A DNA stretch of 64,000 nt from Amphibalanus amphitrite (taxonomy: Eukaryota; Arthropoda; Thecostraca; Balanomorpha; Balanidae): NCBI RefSeq assembly GCF_019059575.1, contig NW_024882915.1:62001-126000 (forward strand), in the 5' to 3' direction. How positions within the stretch are numbered: the first letter of the stretch is position 1; every line of letters begins with the position of its first letter. Made by a program: the position numbers and the translations under genes. The notes under the pieces are model-generated. The model ran no database searches, was not told the origin of the DNA, and saw nothing but the letters and a program-made list of their open reading frames with translations. Below are positions 33,601 to 42,140 of the stretch, one piece after another.

Positions 33601-36600
33601 TCAGTACCAGTCAGTACCAGTAAGTCAAACCCAGTCAGTCAGTACCAGTCAGTGCCAGTCAGTCAGTACCAGTCAGTACCAGTCAGTCAGTACCAGTCAG
33701 TACCAGTCAGTCAGTACCAGTCAGTCAGTACCAGTCAGTCAGTACCAGTCAGTCAGTACCAGTCAGTCAGTACCAGTCAGTACCAGTCAGTCAGTACCAG
33801 TCAGTCAGTACCAGTCAGTCAGTACCAGTCAGTCAGTACCAGTCAGTACCAGTCAGTACCAGTCAGTACCAGTCAGTCAGTACCAGTCAGTACCAGTCAG
33901 TCAGTACCAGTCAGTACCAGTCAGTCAGTACCGGTCAGTGCCAGTCAATGCCAGTCAGTCAGTACCGGTCAGTGCCAGTCAGTGCCAGTCAGTACCAGTC
34001 AGTACCAGTCAGTACCAGTCAGTACCAGTCAGTACCAGTCATTACCCGTCAGTCAGTACCAGTCAGTCAGTACCAGTCAGTACCAGTAAGTCAGTCCCAG
34101 TCAGTCAGTACCAGTCAGTCAGTACCAGTCAGTCAGTCAGTACCAGTCAGTCAGTACCAGTCAGTACCAGTCAGTCAGTACCAGTCAGTCAGTACCAGTC
34201 AGTACCAGTCAGTACCCGTCAGTCAGTACCAGTCAGTCAGTACCAGTCAGTCAGTACCAGTCAGTGCCAGTCAGTCAGTACCGGTCAGTGCCAGTCAGTG
34301 CCAGTCAGTACCAGTCAGTCAGTACCAGTCAGTCAGTACCAGTCAGTCAGGCGCGTAACCACCACTGGGGACACTGAGGACCGGTCCCCAGTAACTTCAA
34401 GGATACTGGGGACCGTCCCCAGTAAAACCTACGAATCCTGAATTTGCTTAACCTTCGCCCCATTGGGGAGGGGGCACATCAATTTTGGACAATATGTGAA
34501 ATTTTTGACCCCAGGTCATGTCAGGTCAGGTGACCAGGTCAAGTTAACTGACCAAGCCTAAACAAGTTTGCAGTCATGTCCAGCCTGCAGTGTTTGTCAG
34601 AGGTTTTAAACTTGGTGGATTGCATGATGTTATGGGCGCCTATAATTTGTAGGGGAGAGTGGGGCAATGGCGACACCATAAGCATTTTGCTCAATAGCTT
34701 AGCTATTTGAAGCTATTTTATGGTGATTTTAACTGAGGTTATAGCCAAAGGAATAGGCTTTCAGATAGCACCCAGTTTTAGTATCTCAGATCACTGATGA
34801 CAGATTCAGAGCCTACGCGAAAATGTGGTGAAAAATGGAGGTGCAAAAAAGCGAGGGGTAATGCCGGCCACTAAGTGCAATAGCACAAAAGTCGAAATAT
34901 CGTACCTGGTATTCATCCTTAAACCGTTCTTTCGATGGAAATTTAAGTGAGAATTAAGAAACGACAACTGTATTCAGCAGTTAACAGTATACTGTACTGC
35001 AACACAACACTGCACTCGCTGCAACACAACAGCGCGGCGCCAACAGAGCAGCAAACTAACACAACCGTAAACACAGCAAGCAAACTACCACAGCCGTAAA
35101 CACAGCAACCCGAAACGTTGAGCTGTAACGACAGAAGTCGCAAACAAAACCGCGTAGAGTCATTCCGGACACGTGTCCGGTATTACCCCGAGGTCAGCTT
35201 TATTTTAAGAAAGCAGGCAGCAGTCAAAGGCATTGCGCCGCAAACGCCTCACATCCAGCAGTCGCCTAAGAAAGGCTTAATTGAAGGTCATTGCAAAGCA
35301 GCACTTCTGAAAATGCGTTAACACATTTCACAGTCAGCAAATAGATGCAACAAAAATTAAAAATCAGATACGAAAAACACATTTAACGCTATAAAAATGA
35401 AAATAATAGAGCTACCGTGACAAACTTGCACCACGTGCTAGAATGGCGCTCAACTGAAATGTAAACAACATCAGCTGATTAGTGATGGACAAAGTACTCA
35501 CTAGAGATGGGTGGCCGGCATTACCCACCGTCCGCCATTGCCCCACTCTCCCCTATATCTCGGATTTGTTATATCCGTGACCTAAGGTCAGGCCAGTGGC
35601 GTGACCTTTCCATTACAAGTCAATGGAGAAAAATGAAAATGCCTCTAGATCTGTGTTTGCGCATAGGAACAGTCCAAATATTTCAGAATCACAGTGATTT
35701 GGACCACCCGTGACGACCAAGGTGTCTTTTTTGCTGATAGCCTCTAGAAAGGTCATCCGAGGTCAGTTGAGGCTACAAACAGATTTTTGCCAATAACTCG
35801 CAATTGGAAACTGGAAAGAGATGGAACGCTGGGGATGGCCTCATTGACTTTGTCTTGTTGAGACGCATCGACTAATATGCAACATGACCTTTTCCGGTCA
35901 GGTCATGACCTTGACCTGAGGTCAAATTTTCAAGTTGACCTTTCAAAGTTTCAAGGTCATATTATATTTCCGCGTCTCTGCGAGAGGAACACGATTCTGG
36001 CAATAGAAATGTCGTGGCTTTTTTAGTCGAAAGTTATTGTCGAAAAACACTTTTCGTAAAAACAGCTATTTTTGCAGTTTTTGCCCTCTGGTGGCTAAAC
36101 CGTTGACCTGAGGTCAATTTTGATAGTAACCTTATCAAAAGAAGAGTTCAAAAGCTATCGATTGCTTTTCCGTGCGTTTTTCTAGCTATCATAGTTCCTG
36201 AGATAAATGCATGTTTTCTGAAAAAATATAATGACATTTGGTAAATTTTGGCCTTTGATGACCTCCAGTGACCCCAATACTGCTCTTAGATGAAAAATGA
36301 CCGACACTTTCAAACGTACGCATTTAGAGCTATCGACTGCTTTTTACCACGTCATTCTAGCCCTCTCAGTTTTTGAGTTAGATGTGAGTGGTAACATATC
36401 CCCCCCACCCCCCACTAGGGCGAAGTTGGCTGAGACCGCCACTGGAGTGCGGGTTAAAACACTGACATAAATTCATTATATAAAGATATTTGTTATCAAA
36501 GAGACTAGGTGCAGATTTGGTGAGAATTAGTTTCATTCTTTGGATAGACCGTCCTGAAAACGGCTGTTACTTATCGACGATACTTCCACAGTCCTAGTAC

Positions 36601-37393
36601 CGCGAGCAGTGCGCGATATGAATGCGGTGCACTATTTTCAGGTGTTTCCCTGTCTGGTGAGGAGTGTTTCCCTGTCCGCGAGCAGTGCGCGATATGACTA
36701 CAGTGCACTATTTTCAGGTGTTTCCCTGTCGGGTGAGGAGTGTTTCCCTGTCCGCGAGCAGTGCGCGATATGAATACGGTGCACTATTTTCAGGTGTTTC
36801 CCTGTCGGGTGAGGAGACGACCGATCTGCTGGACATATCCGAGTACTTTACCGTGTCCCTGAACAGCAGCGGCGGCATCAACCTCACCCCGAAACCGAGC
36901 CTGGTCGGCGTCAAGGACTACCCGGTAAGGTGGTAAGGACTACCCGGTAGGGTGGGAATGACTACCCGGTGGGATGGGACCGACTACCCGGTAGGGTGGG
37001 AATGGCTACCCGGTATATGGTAATAAGGACTACCCGATAAGGAGGCAGCGACTACCCGGCGAGGTGGCCGATGGCGCGGGTGGTTTTCATCACCGCGATT
37101 GAACCGAGGCAGTGCTCATCACAGTTTTGGGTCACATTTTTTATGCGAGTGACGAAGGTATCTATCTAATGTGTGCTCAATTTAGCCAAGTGCTTCGACG
37201 GTTATAGATCATCCCGACACACGCTCTAACGATATTGGCTCAGAAGGCATTTCACAATATGAAAACGCATCGCATGTGTGAACTTGTGACAAGCGCATCA
37301 CAACGTGTTGAGACGTGTCTGGTTTTGTTTTTGCGACAGACAAACATGAGGGAGATTGGCCCAGGAACGGTGACGGTCAACTGCACCGGAACA
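24551..37393 (+). CDS. partial gene for a secreted or membrane protein (exons 1-4)
   Basis: Gene model from four exons: 24551-24623, 31325-31423, 36794-36924 and 37340-37393. Intron phases agree at every junction (1, 1, 0), giving 357 coding bases, or 119 codons. The N-terminus MTSLGTTRLLLALLALVG is a typical signal peptide. The mature segment contains four possible N-glycosylation sequons (NDS, NSS, NLT, NCT) and two cysteines, so it is probably extracellular. No domain is recognised and the protein continues beyond exon 4, which is followed by a good donor (GTGAGT). Introns are filled with transposons and tandem arrays that abut the exon borders. The alternative, coincidental open segments, is made less likely by the agreement of phase and splice sites, but transcript evidence is lacking. 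Confidence 0.6.
24806..25135. mobile_element. fragment of an A-family TTAA element
   Basis: Sequence from the G-tract at 24806 through CCGAAACTACTGGGC, AAATTCAAACGG and GATGACGTCACAGGTCAGGT follows the left third of A1 (3480-3770). The terminal TTAA and the right part are missing. Confidence 0.7.
25422..26808. mobile_element. TA element M2, carrying L2
   Basis: Reverse-oriented copy of M1 flanked by TA (25420-25421 and 26809-26810), with ends GGGGAAGTTGGGGGAACGCC and GGCATTGCCCCAACTTCCCC. It is longer than M1 because L2 (26178-26663) is inserted. Short open frames within it match frames in M1 but are broken and carry no domain. Confidence 0.8.
26178..26663. mobile_element. unclassified insertion L2
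   Basis: Inverted copy of L1, inserted in M2 at the position that is empty in M1. It runs from TTAGGCGGCACGGGCGGAC to GTGATAACGCCTAT. Non-coding. Confidence 0.7.
27096..28447. mobile_element. TTAA element S1, carrying T
   Basis: From TTAACCCGGCAGTTG to AGCAACTCGCGGGTTAA. Hairpins GGGGCGTTAAACGCCCC and GGGGCGTTTAACGCCCC are perfect palindromes at the two ends. The interior has AGGTCA motifs and a TGACGTCA near the right end. It is an inverted paralogue of S2 (37981-38902), longer by the 420-bp insertion T. Confidence 0.8.
27693..28112. mobile_element. TA element T with long terminal inverted repeats
   Basis: A 420-bp foldback element flanked by TA (27691-27692, 28113-28114). The first and last stretches of about 115 bp are inverted repeats, starting TAGTTCGTTTTTCTTAAG and continuing through CCCCTCACTGTAAACG. 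S2 shows the empty site (ATAATCAATAATCG near 38300 on the other strand). Non-coding, most likely mariner-mobilised. Confidence 0.8.
28448..29385. mobile_element. A-family element A3, left part missing
   Basis: Parallel to the interior and right half of A1 (3770-4623), including CGTCACGTGACTCATG, the AT-rich section, and the double GACGTCACTCTGACGTCATT. It ends with a C-tract, CGTCATGCACCGG and TTAA (29382-29385). It inserted into P2 at a TTAA-like site; the corresponding sequence in P1 is GACCTTAAAATTGG near 43703. Confidence 0.65.
29386..30120. mobile_element. P-family TTAA element P2, partial
   Basis: Reverse paralogue of P1 (42977-43869), starting at the A3 insertion point with GGTCCTAGGTCATTGGTTGACC and ending with G-tract/TCCGTTCGA/C-tract and CATACGGGCAAGC. 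The terminal TTAA is decayed. Confidence 0.65.
30122..30275. repeat. TTGAGTTGGGGTTGAGTGTTACA tandem repeat
   Basis: Six or seven degenerate copies of a unit of about 23 bp, GTTGGGGTTGAGTGTTACAT. It lies within the intron between exons 1 and 2 and leads towards the 126-bp array. Confidence 0.85.
30395..31324. repeat. 126-bp minisatellite ending at the exon 2 acceptor
   Basis: Six to seven copies of a unit whose regular period is 126 bp (GCACATGTGG at 30905, 31031, 31157 and 31283; two earlier copies are 105 and 133 bp). Each unit contains CTCGTGTTTTCCAGCGGCG, a splice-acceptor-like segment. In the last copy this becomes CTCGTGTTTTTCAG at the start of exon 2. Because 126 is divisible by three, open frames run through on both strands; they are not evidence of coding. 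Confidence 0.95.
31325..31423 (+). CDS. exon 2 of the partial host gene
   Basis: A 99-bp exon after GTTTTTCAG. It enters in phase 1 and encodes ASAACVDDWDGRWNNLFE and onward to SASSAT, ending one base into a codon at ACCA/GTCAGT. It is distinct in composition from both flanking arrays, which supports selective constraint. The donor GTCAGT is the very motif amplified in the following satellite. Confidence 0.55.
31424..34350. repeat. 2.9-kb CAGTCAGTAC satellite
   Basis: Made of 10-bp (CAGTACCAGT) and 14-bp (CAGTACCAGTCAGT) modules in irregular alternation, of the order of 200 modules, with scattered substitutions (CCGGTCAG, GTTCCAG, CAAGTCAG). All three plus-strand frames lack stops, giving artefactual Ser/Gln/Val open frames of up to 1156 codons. 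The array starts exactly at the exon 2 donor. Confidence 0.97.
34448..36457. mobile_element. TTAA element Q (family B), carrying N
   Basis: From TTAACCTTCGCCCCATTGGG to CCACTGGAGTGCGGGTTAA. It matches B (8893-10067) throughout, apart from a deletion near its left hairpin and the nested TA element N. The interior shows the same alternation of AGGTCA and TGACCT. Confidence 0.8.
34652..35553. mobile_element. TA element N, 902 bp
   Basis: Terminal inverted repeats GGGGAGAGTGGGGCAATGGC and GCCATTGCCCCACTCTCCCC flanked by TA (34650-34651 and 35554-35555). The empty site is intact in B at 9182-9183 (AATTTGTATATCTCGG). An internal GGGGTAATGCCGG and a GGCATTACCCACC near the right end echo the terminal motif. 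It is almost the same length as M1 and has similar ends, so probably a related family. No transposase. Confidence 0.85.
36601..36793. repeat. 76-bp repeat duplicating the exon 3 acceptor
   Basis: Units start at 36601, 36677 and 36753 with CGCGAGCAGTGCGCGATATGA. Each includes GCACTATTTTCAG followed by GTGTTTCCCTGTC, i.e. the acceptor and the first bases of exon 3. Only the last copy continues into the long open segment. Confidence 0.9.
36794..36924 (+). CDS. exon 3 of the partial host gene
   Basis: A 131-bp exon after CTATTTTCAG, entering in phase 1. The split codon with exon 2 is AGT. It encodes VSLSGEETTDLLDISEYF and continues through two sequons to VGVKDYP, ending in phase 0 at CCG/GTAAGG. 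Upstream acceptor copies at 36641 and 36717 could be used as alternatives. Confidence 0.6.
36916..37071. repeat. 22-bp repeat duplicating the exon 3 donor
   Basis: Seven copies of GACTACCCGGTAAGGTGG-type units, 22-24 bp long. The first spans the exon 3/intron border. Later copies keep GACTACCCG but the donor decays (GGTAGG, GGTGGG, GATAAG, GGCGAG). Confidence 0.9.
37340..37393 (+). CDS. exon 4 of the partial host gene
   Basis: A 54-bp phase 0-0 exon between TTTTTGCGACAG and GTGAGTATG, encoding TNMREIGPGTVTVNCTGT. It is small, but both splice signals are strong and the phase fits exon 3. The frame stops shortly after the donor, consistent with intron. Confidence 0.5.
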
Positions 37394-37980
37394 GTGAGTA
37401 TGTAGTCACCAGCAGTTGCTACCCATCACCCCCGGACGGCGGGGGAGCAGGCTACCACCGCCCCTGCGAGACTAGCGCCGCCATGCGCCAAGAAGTGGAA
37501 ACACCACGTGACTGAGGCCACGTGAGGGCAGGGTCACGTAATGGAGGGGCGGAGGCGGAGCATAGTAGCTTTTGCGCCCGACACTAACTGAAATGCAGTG
37601 CTGTAATTGGGCGCCTTAGCATAAATGAAACCCGGCCGTCAGAATCAGCTGTTCGCCTTACATGGAAAGTGAGCCTTTGCGTTCACTGTTCTGTATTGGT
37701 TTGAGAGCCACGGCACCATACGAATTGTGAGCTCCTTTGAACGGGTCACCGCCCGAGGCACTGAGGCGACGGCTGTGCCGGGCAAATTCTAGCCTGGTGG
37801 GAGAGCTGGGCCAGGGAAAGTGCGATCGAGCAGCCACTGCACTGGGACGTGGATTGGTATTATCCAACCGCGACAAACGATGTCAGCAGCCTCTTCTCGT
37901 GTCATAGACAGTGTCTATGACATGAAAAGCTAGACAAACAACGTGGGCAGTGCCGAATCAAAAGCTACTAAACGAGCCAG
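37394..37980. other. intronic or intergenic, no further exon identified
   Basis: Unique sequence after exon 4. A 72-codon minus-strand open frame (37658-37876) has no recognisable similarity. Confidence 0.35.
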
Positions 37981-38902
37981 TTAACCTGCGAGTTGCTGGG
38001 GGGGGGGCGTTAAACGCCCCCACTTTTTGGCCGGGCCATAGCATAAAAACGGCGCGCCGCAGGCGCGCCAAATTTTGGGTACCTGTAGAGAATTGATTGA
38101 AGTTTATTGTGACAAAGTTTCAAAAAAATCGATCGGAAATTTTTTGAGATATCGAGGTTTTAGTGACGTCATGATTTCTGAGTTTTCGACCAAAAACGGC
38201 ATATGTTCAAAAAATCATATAAAATCACAGAATAGACATACAGACATGCCGTAAACGCCATTAGACTGCCAATACCATGAACAATCAAATGGCTATCTTC
38301 GATTATTGATTATTTTCCGAATTTTCCAAAATCTTGAACTGAATCTCGGCAATTTCTCGTGACTACTTCACCACCATGATACATGCATTTTTAAATTTAG
38401 CTTTTTGAGCCAAACACGTACACATATGATAAAATGAATGTCACCATCGTGTTCCACGCCTCAAATTACCCATAAAACATGTGTCACAGGCTGCGAATAT
38501 CAGTTTTGATTTTCGGGGATATTTGCCTACCCGGTTGACCTGACCTTTACCCTGACCTATGCTTGACTGACCTTTACATGGAGCTGACACTCTCGTAGGC
38601 CTTATATGATGGATTGTGCACCGTTTTGACAGAGTTTATGACGAAAGGCGCCAATTGCTAAGTCCTGAAGTCCATGCTACTGAAAGCCCGATTTCAGGTG
38701 TTTGACCTGACCTTGACCCGACCTGTGACCTCAAAATTCAACTTTAAAGTACTCATCTGAAGCGTCTCGTCGCGTTCTTTTGTCTGCCGCCTCGTGCGTT
38801 TCGCTGCGCCTATTGGTTCTCGAGTTATCGGCTGGGGGCGTTTAACGCCCCCCCCCCCCAGCAAACGGTGGGTGGCGAAATACCCCAGCAACTGCCGGGT
38901 AG
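37981..38902. mobile_element. TTAA element S2
   Basis: From TTAACCTGCGAGTTGCTGG to CAGCAACTGCCGGG with a decayed TTAA. Hairpins GGGGCGTTAAACGCCCC and GGGCGTTTAACGCCC are the same pair as in S1. It holds the empty TA site for T, plus TGACGTCA near the left end and TGACCT motifs on the right. Confidence 0.8.
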
Positions 38903-39053
38903 TTGGCGAGGTAGCCAGACCGAATAACAAGTTTTTTATTCGATTTTGGTTGACAAATGACATACAAGCCCGCTGTGATGGACCAACAAAGGAGCTGAAC
39001 AGTTCATACATTTTCTAAAAAGCTCAACAGCCTAAAAATTCAAAAGTTAAATG

Positions 39054-40266
39054 TTAACCCGCGACCGCCTGGGGGGTCGGATCCGACCCCCCCCCCTCCG
39101 TTTTTCTTGAATAACTCATGAACCACTTTCGCTATCTACTTGAAACTTGGCATACCTTCTCCCCCATCAATTTGACGTCTCCTGTGCAATTTTTAAGAAA
39201 AAAATCCAAAATTTTTTGAGATATATCGATTTTAGTGATGTAACTACATGGCTTTTTTAGTCAAAAAGTGGTAAATGTGTAAAAAATCGCCAAAAATCAG
39301 GGTTTTAAGCAAATTGCAAATTGAGGACATGAAAAGACGCAGCTCAACGAGTTCTTTTAAAATGGCTATCTCGGATTTTCCATAAAATGCGTTTTTCACC
39401 CCTAAAAATTCAAAAAACTATATTTTTTGGAAACAGCTAATAAAATCCAAAATTTTGGGAATTTCCAAAAAAAACGGATTATATGTTGTAGAGCTCTATT
39501 AGAACATTAGATGCCCCAAATTTCAACTTTCTATCTTGATTTTTGACCCCCAAATTGTAAAAAATAGCTCCAACATGCATAGGGCATGGTGACGTCATAA
39601 GCATTTTCGTGAATTAGAGGCACTTTTGAACATCGCATGTGAAAACAAATGGCACCACTAGATTCCTGGGACAAAGCTCGTCTAGAAAAGTGCATTTTTA
39701 TGTCAAAAATAAAAAGTTGAAAAATTGACCTTTTTTCTCAGCCCTCGTATAGTATTAACGATTTTTTATGCTTTCAATGCACACTTATCACCAGCACAGT
39801 GACTTAGGGTCACATATAACCATTACCATCGGGTTCGGCGTGAAAAATAAGCCATAAAACATGTGTCGCACGCCCATGTACCAGAAATTGAAAACCGTGA
39901 CCTTTCGTGACCTGATCTGACCTTGACCCGTACTTAGTATGACCCCTATACGCACATGGTACCTTCACTAGGCCTTTGAGGTCATTGTTGGTGAGTTTCG
40001 AGCAGCAGCTATCGATTCCGCTGTCCGTAAACCTAATCATGCAAAACCCCTGAATTTGACCTTTGACCTGACCTTGACCCGAAAGTTGACCTCAATCTTA
40101 AAATCTTAAGAGTGCTTTGGGAAGGTCTCGTAGAGACCTTTCGAACGCCGCCTCGCGGGGCTCGATACGACCATTGGTTCTCGAGATGACAGGGGGGGGG
40201 GTCGGATCCGACCCCCCCCCCCAGGCTGTCGTGGATACGGAAATAGCCCAGGCGGTGCCGGGTTAA
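39054..40266. mobile_element. TTAA element Z
   Basis: A 1213-bp element from TTAACCCGCGACCGCCTGG to CCCAGGCGGTGCCGGGTTAA. Both hairpins are perfect palindromes, GGGTCGGATCCGACCC. The interior has the shared module (ATAACTC, CATCAATTTGAC), AT-rich centre, and TGACCT motifs near the right end. Confidence 0.85.
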
Positions 40267-41131
40267 AATTCAGCCTGCATGTTTAAACTCTGGTCCGGCA
40301 CTGGCAGGAAGCTTATATTGCCACTTGCAATTCCACTACGTTGTAATATAATCAAGAGTTCTGTGAGAGCAGCAACTGAAAGCCCAGTTGAGGGGGGGGG
40401 GGGAGGGCGGCGCAAAACGGCCCCATCTCTCCCTTTCAGTCGATATCTTCTAAATTATAGCAAATGTCGCCACCAAACTTTCAAGACCCCTCCGGGCATC
40501 ATTTTTACACCTTTTGACCAAATTTTTCCAGAGCTCTTACAGTGTCCCAAAATTTGTAGATGTGGGTGGGAAACGACATCCAAATGAAAATCTTCTTACT
40601 CTCACCTCCAGTTTTCAAGCCCAATTTCCACTCCCAATTCCACCGAGAAGGGGTAATGGCGTGAATGGTTGTTTTGCATCTGTCACAATTGTAGATAGAT
40701 TAATGTTTTTGATCATTTTCCCACTCTTTTTAGGCTTTACCTGACCGACAATTTTTCACTCTCATCCTTTTTTTGGTCAGCAATTTTCCCATCTGACACC
40801 CAAGCAAAAATGCAATTTTAGGACACTAAGCTCTTATGAAAGGTTAGTCACAAATGACGTCAGAGGGATGTCATGTTCTGCCATTTTCGACCCAATAAAA
40901 GGTTTAGCGGGAAGAGCTGTCACGCTCACAGTTTTGAACATAACGAAAAATATTCAAGATTAAAAAGATGTAAAATAAACGGCGCTACCAAACTGCTACC
41001 TTTTATTTCCAAACAAAAATTGATTTTGTTCATCAAAACTATAGAAGTATAACACCCCGAAAATACCAACAACATTCAAAATTAAAACTGAAATATATGC
41101 TATAGAACTATCTGCACTAGATATGCCAAAC

Positions 41132-42140
41132 TTAACCCACGCACCGACGGGGGGCGGATATCCGCCCCCCCCCTGAGGTTTTTCGCGAATAGCGGGAAAA
41201 CCGCGGCGCGTAGCGCCGCGAAATTTGGTATGGCTATAACCTCATCAATTTTACACATGGTGTGCAAGTTTGAACCTCCTACCTTTTAAGGTCAGGTCAC
41301 CAGGTCACTTTGAATGACCCAACCTCAAGTCACTTTTTTGCAACTTTGTCACCGTGCCAGAGCTACAGTAGATGTCGGAGGACTTTGAAAGTCGCAGGAT
41401 ATTATTAGGTCATTAGTAGCTACAATTAGTATATCTCGGAATTTTGATATCGGTGACCTAAGGTCAGGTCAATTTCGCGACCTCCCCATTATAAGTCAAT
41501 GGGGGAAAAATCAACTCCCTGTTTTTACCACTAAAACGGGTCGGAATGGCCCCATATACCATACATGACTTCATATACGATCAACCTTCACTACCTTGAG
41601 GTCTGTTTTGCTGTTGGGCAGCTGTGAGGTCATGTGACGTCATCAAAGGTCACCAAAGGTTTTTGGCCAATAACTCCGTACAGGAACAAGATACAGACGC
41701 GTGGATGGTCTCATTGTGTTCACCTCGTCAAGACGCATCGAATGATATGCATGATGACCTCGAGGTCACGTGACCTGAGGTCAACCTTTGACCTTGACCT
41801 TTCGAGGTCAACATATATATCATTCGATGCGGATTGACGAGAGGATCACGATGATGCCCTTAGTTTGTTCCTATCTTGACTAATTCGAAAGTTATTCGAG
41901 AAAAACTCTCTCCATATCTAGCGCCGCCATTTTGACTTTTTCGACCCCTGTGACGTCATCTTTGACCTGACCTGAAAATGACCTTTGTAAAAATTGTAGA
42001 TCTTGGCCGTGCGTATCCGATGCCGTTTACCGCTTGTCGCTATCTTGCTTCGTTCTCGAGATCTCAGGGGGGGGGGCGGTCATCCGCCCCCCCCCCGTCG
42101 GTGCGAAGTTGGCGCAGACCTCCGTCGGTGCGCGGGTTAA
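41132..42140. mobile_element. TTAA element Y1
   Basis: A 1009-bp element from TTAACCCACGCACCGACGG to CCGTCGGTGCGCGGGTTAA. Hairpins GGGGCGGATATCCGCCCC and GGGGCGGTCATCCGCCCC. The interior is dense in AGGTCA and TGACCT. Its right TTAA is shared with O1. Confidence 0.85.

Noticed and set aside
30619-34089. 1156-codon plus-strand open frame, Ser/Gln/Val/Asp-rich
   Set aside because: It reads through the 126-bp minisatellite, exon 2 and the CAGTCAGTAC satellite. All three frames of the satellite lack stops and its 10/14-bp modules are not multiples of three, so openness is not evidence of coding. Only 31325-31423 is kept as an exon.
31352-34441. Additional long open frames of 536, 167 and 136 codons
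   Set aside because: Alternative frames of the same stop-free satellite.
37658-37876. 72-codon minus-strand frame as a possible gene
   Set aside because: No recognisable motif, no splice context and no neighbour support.
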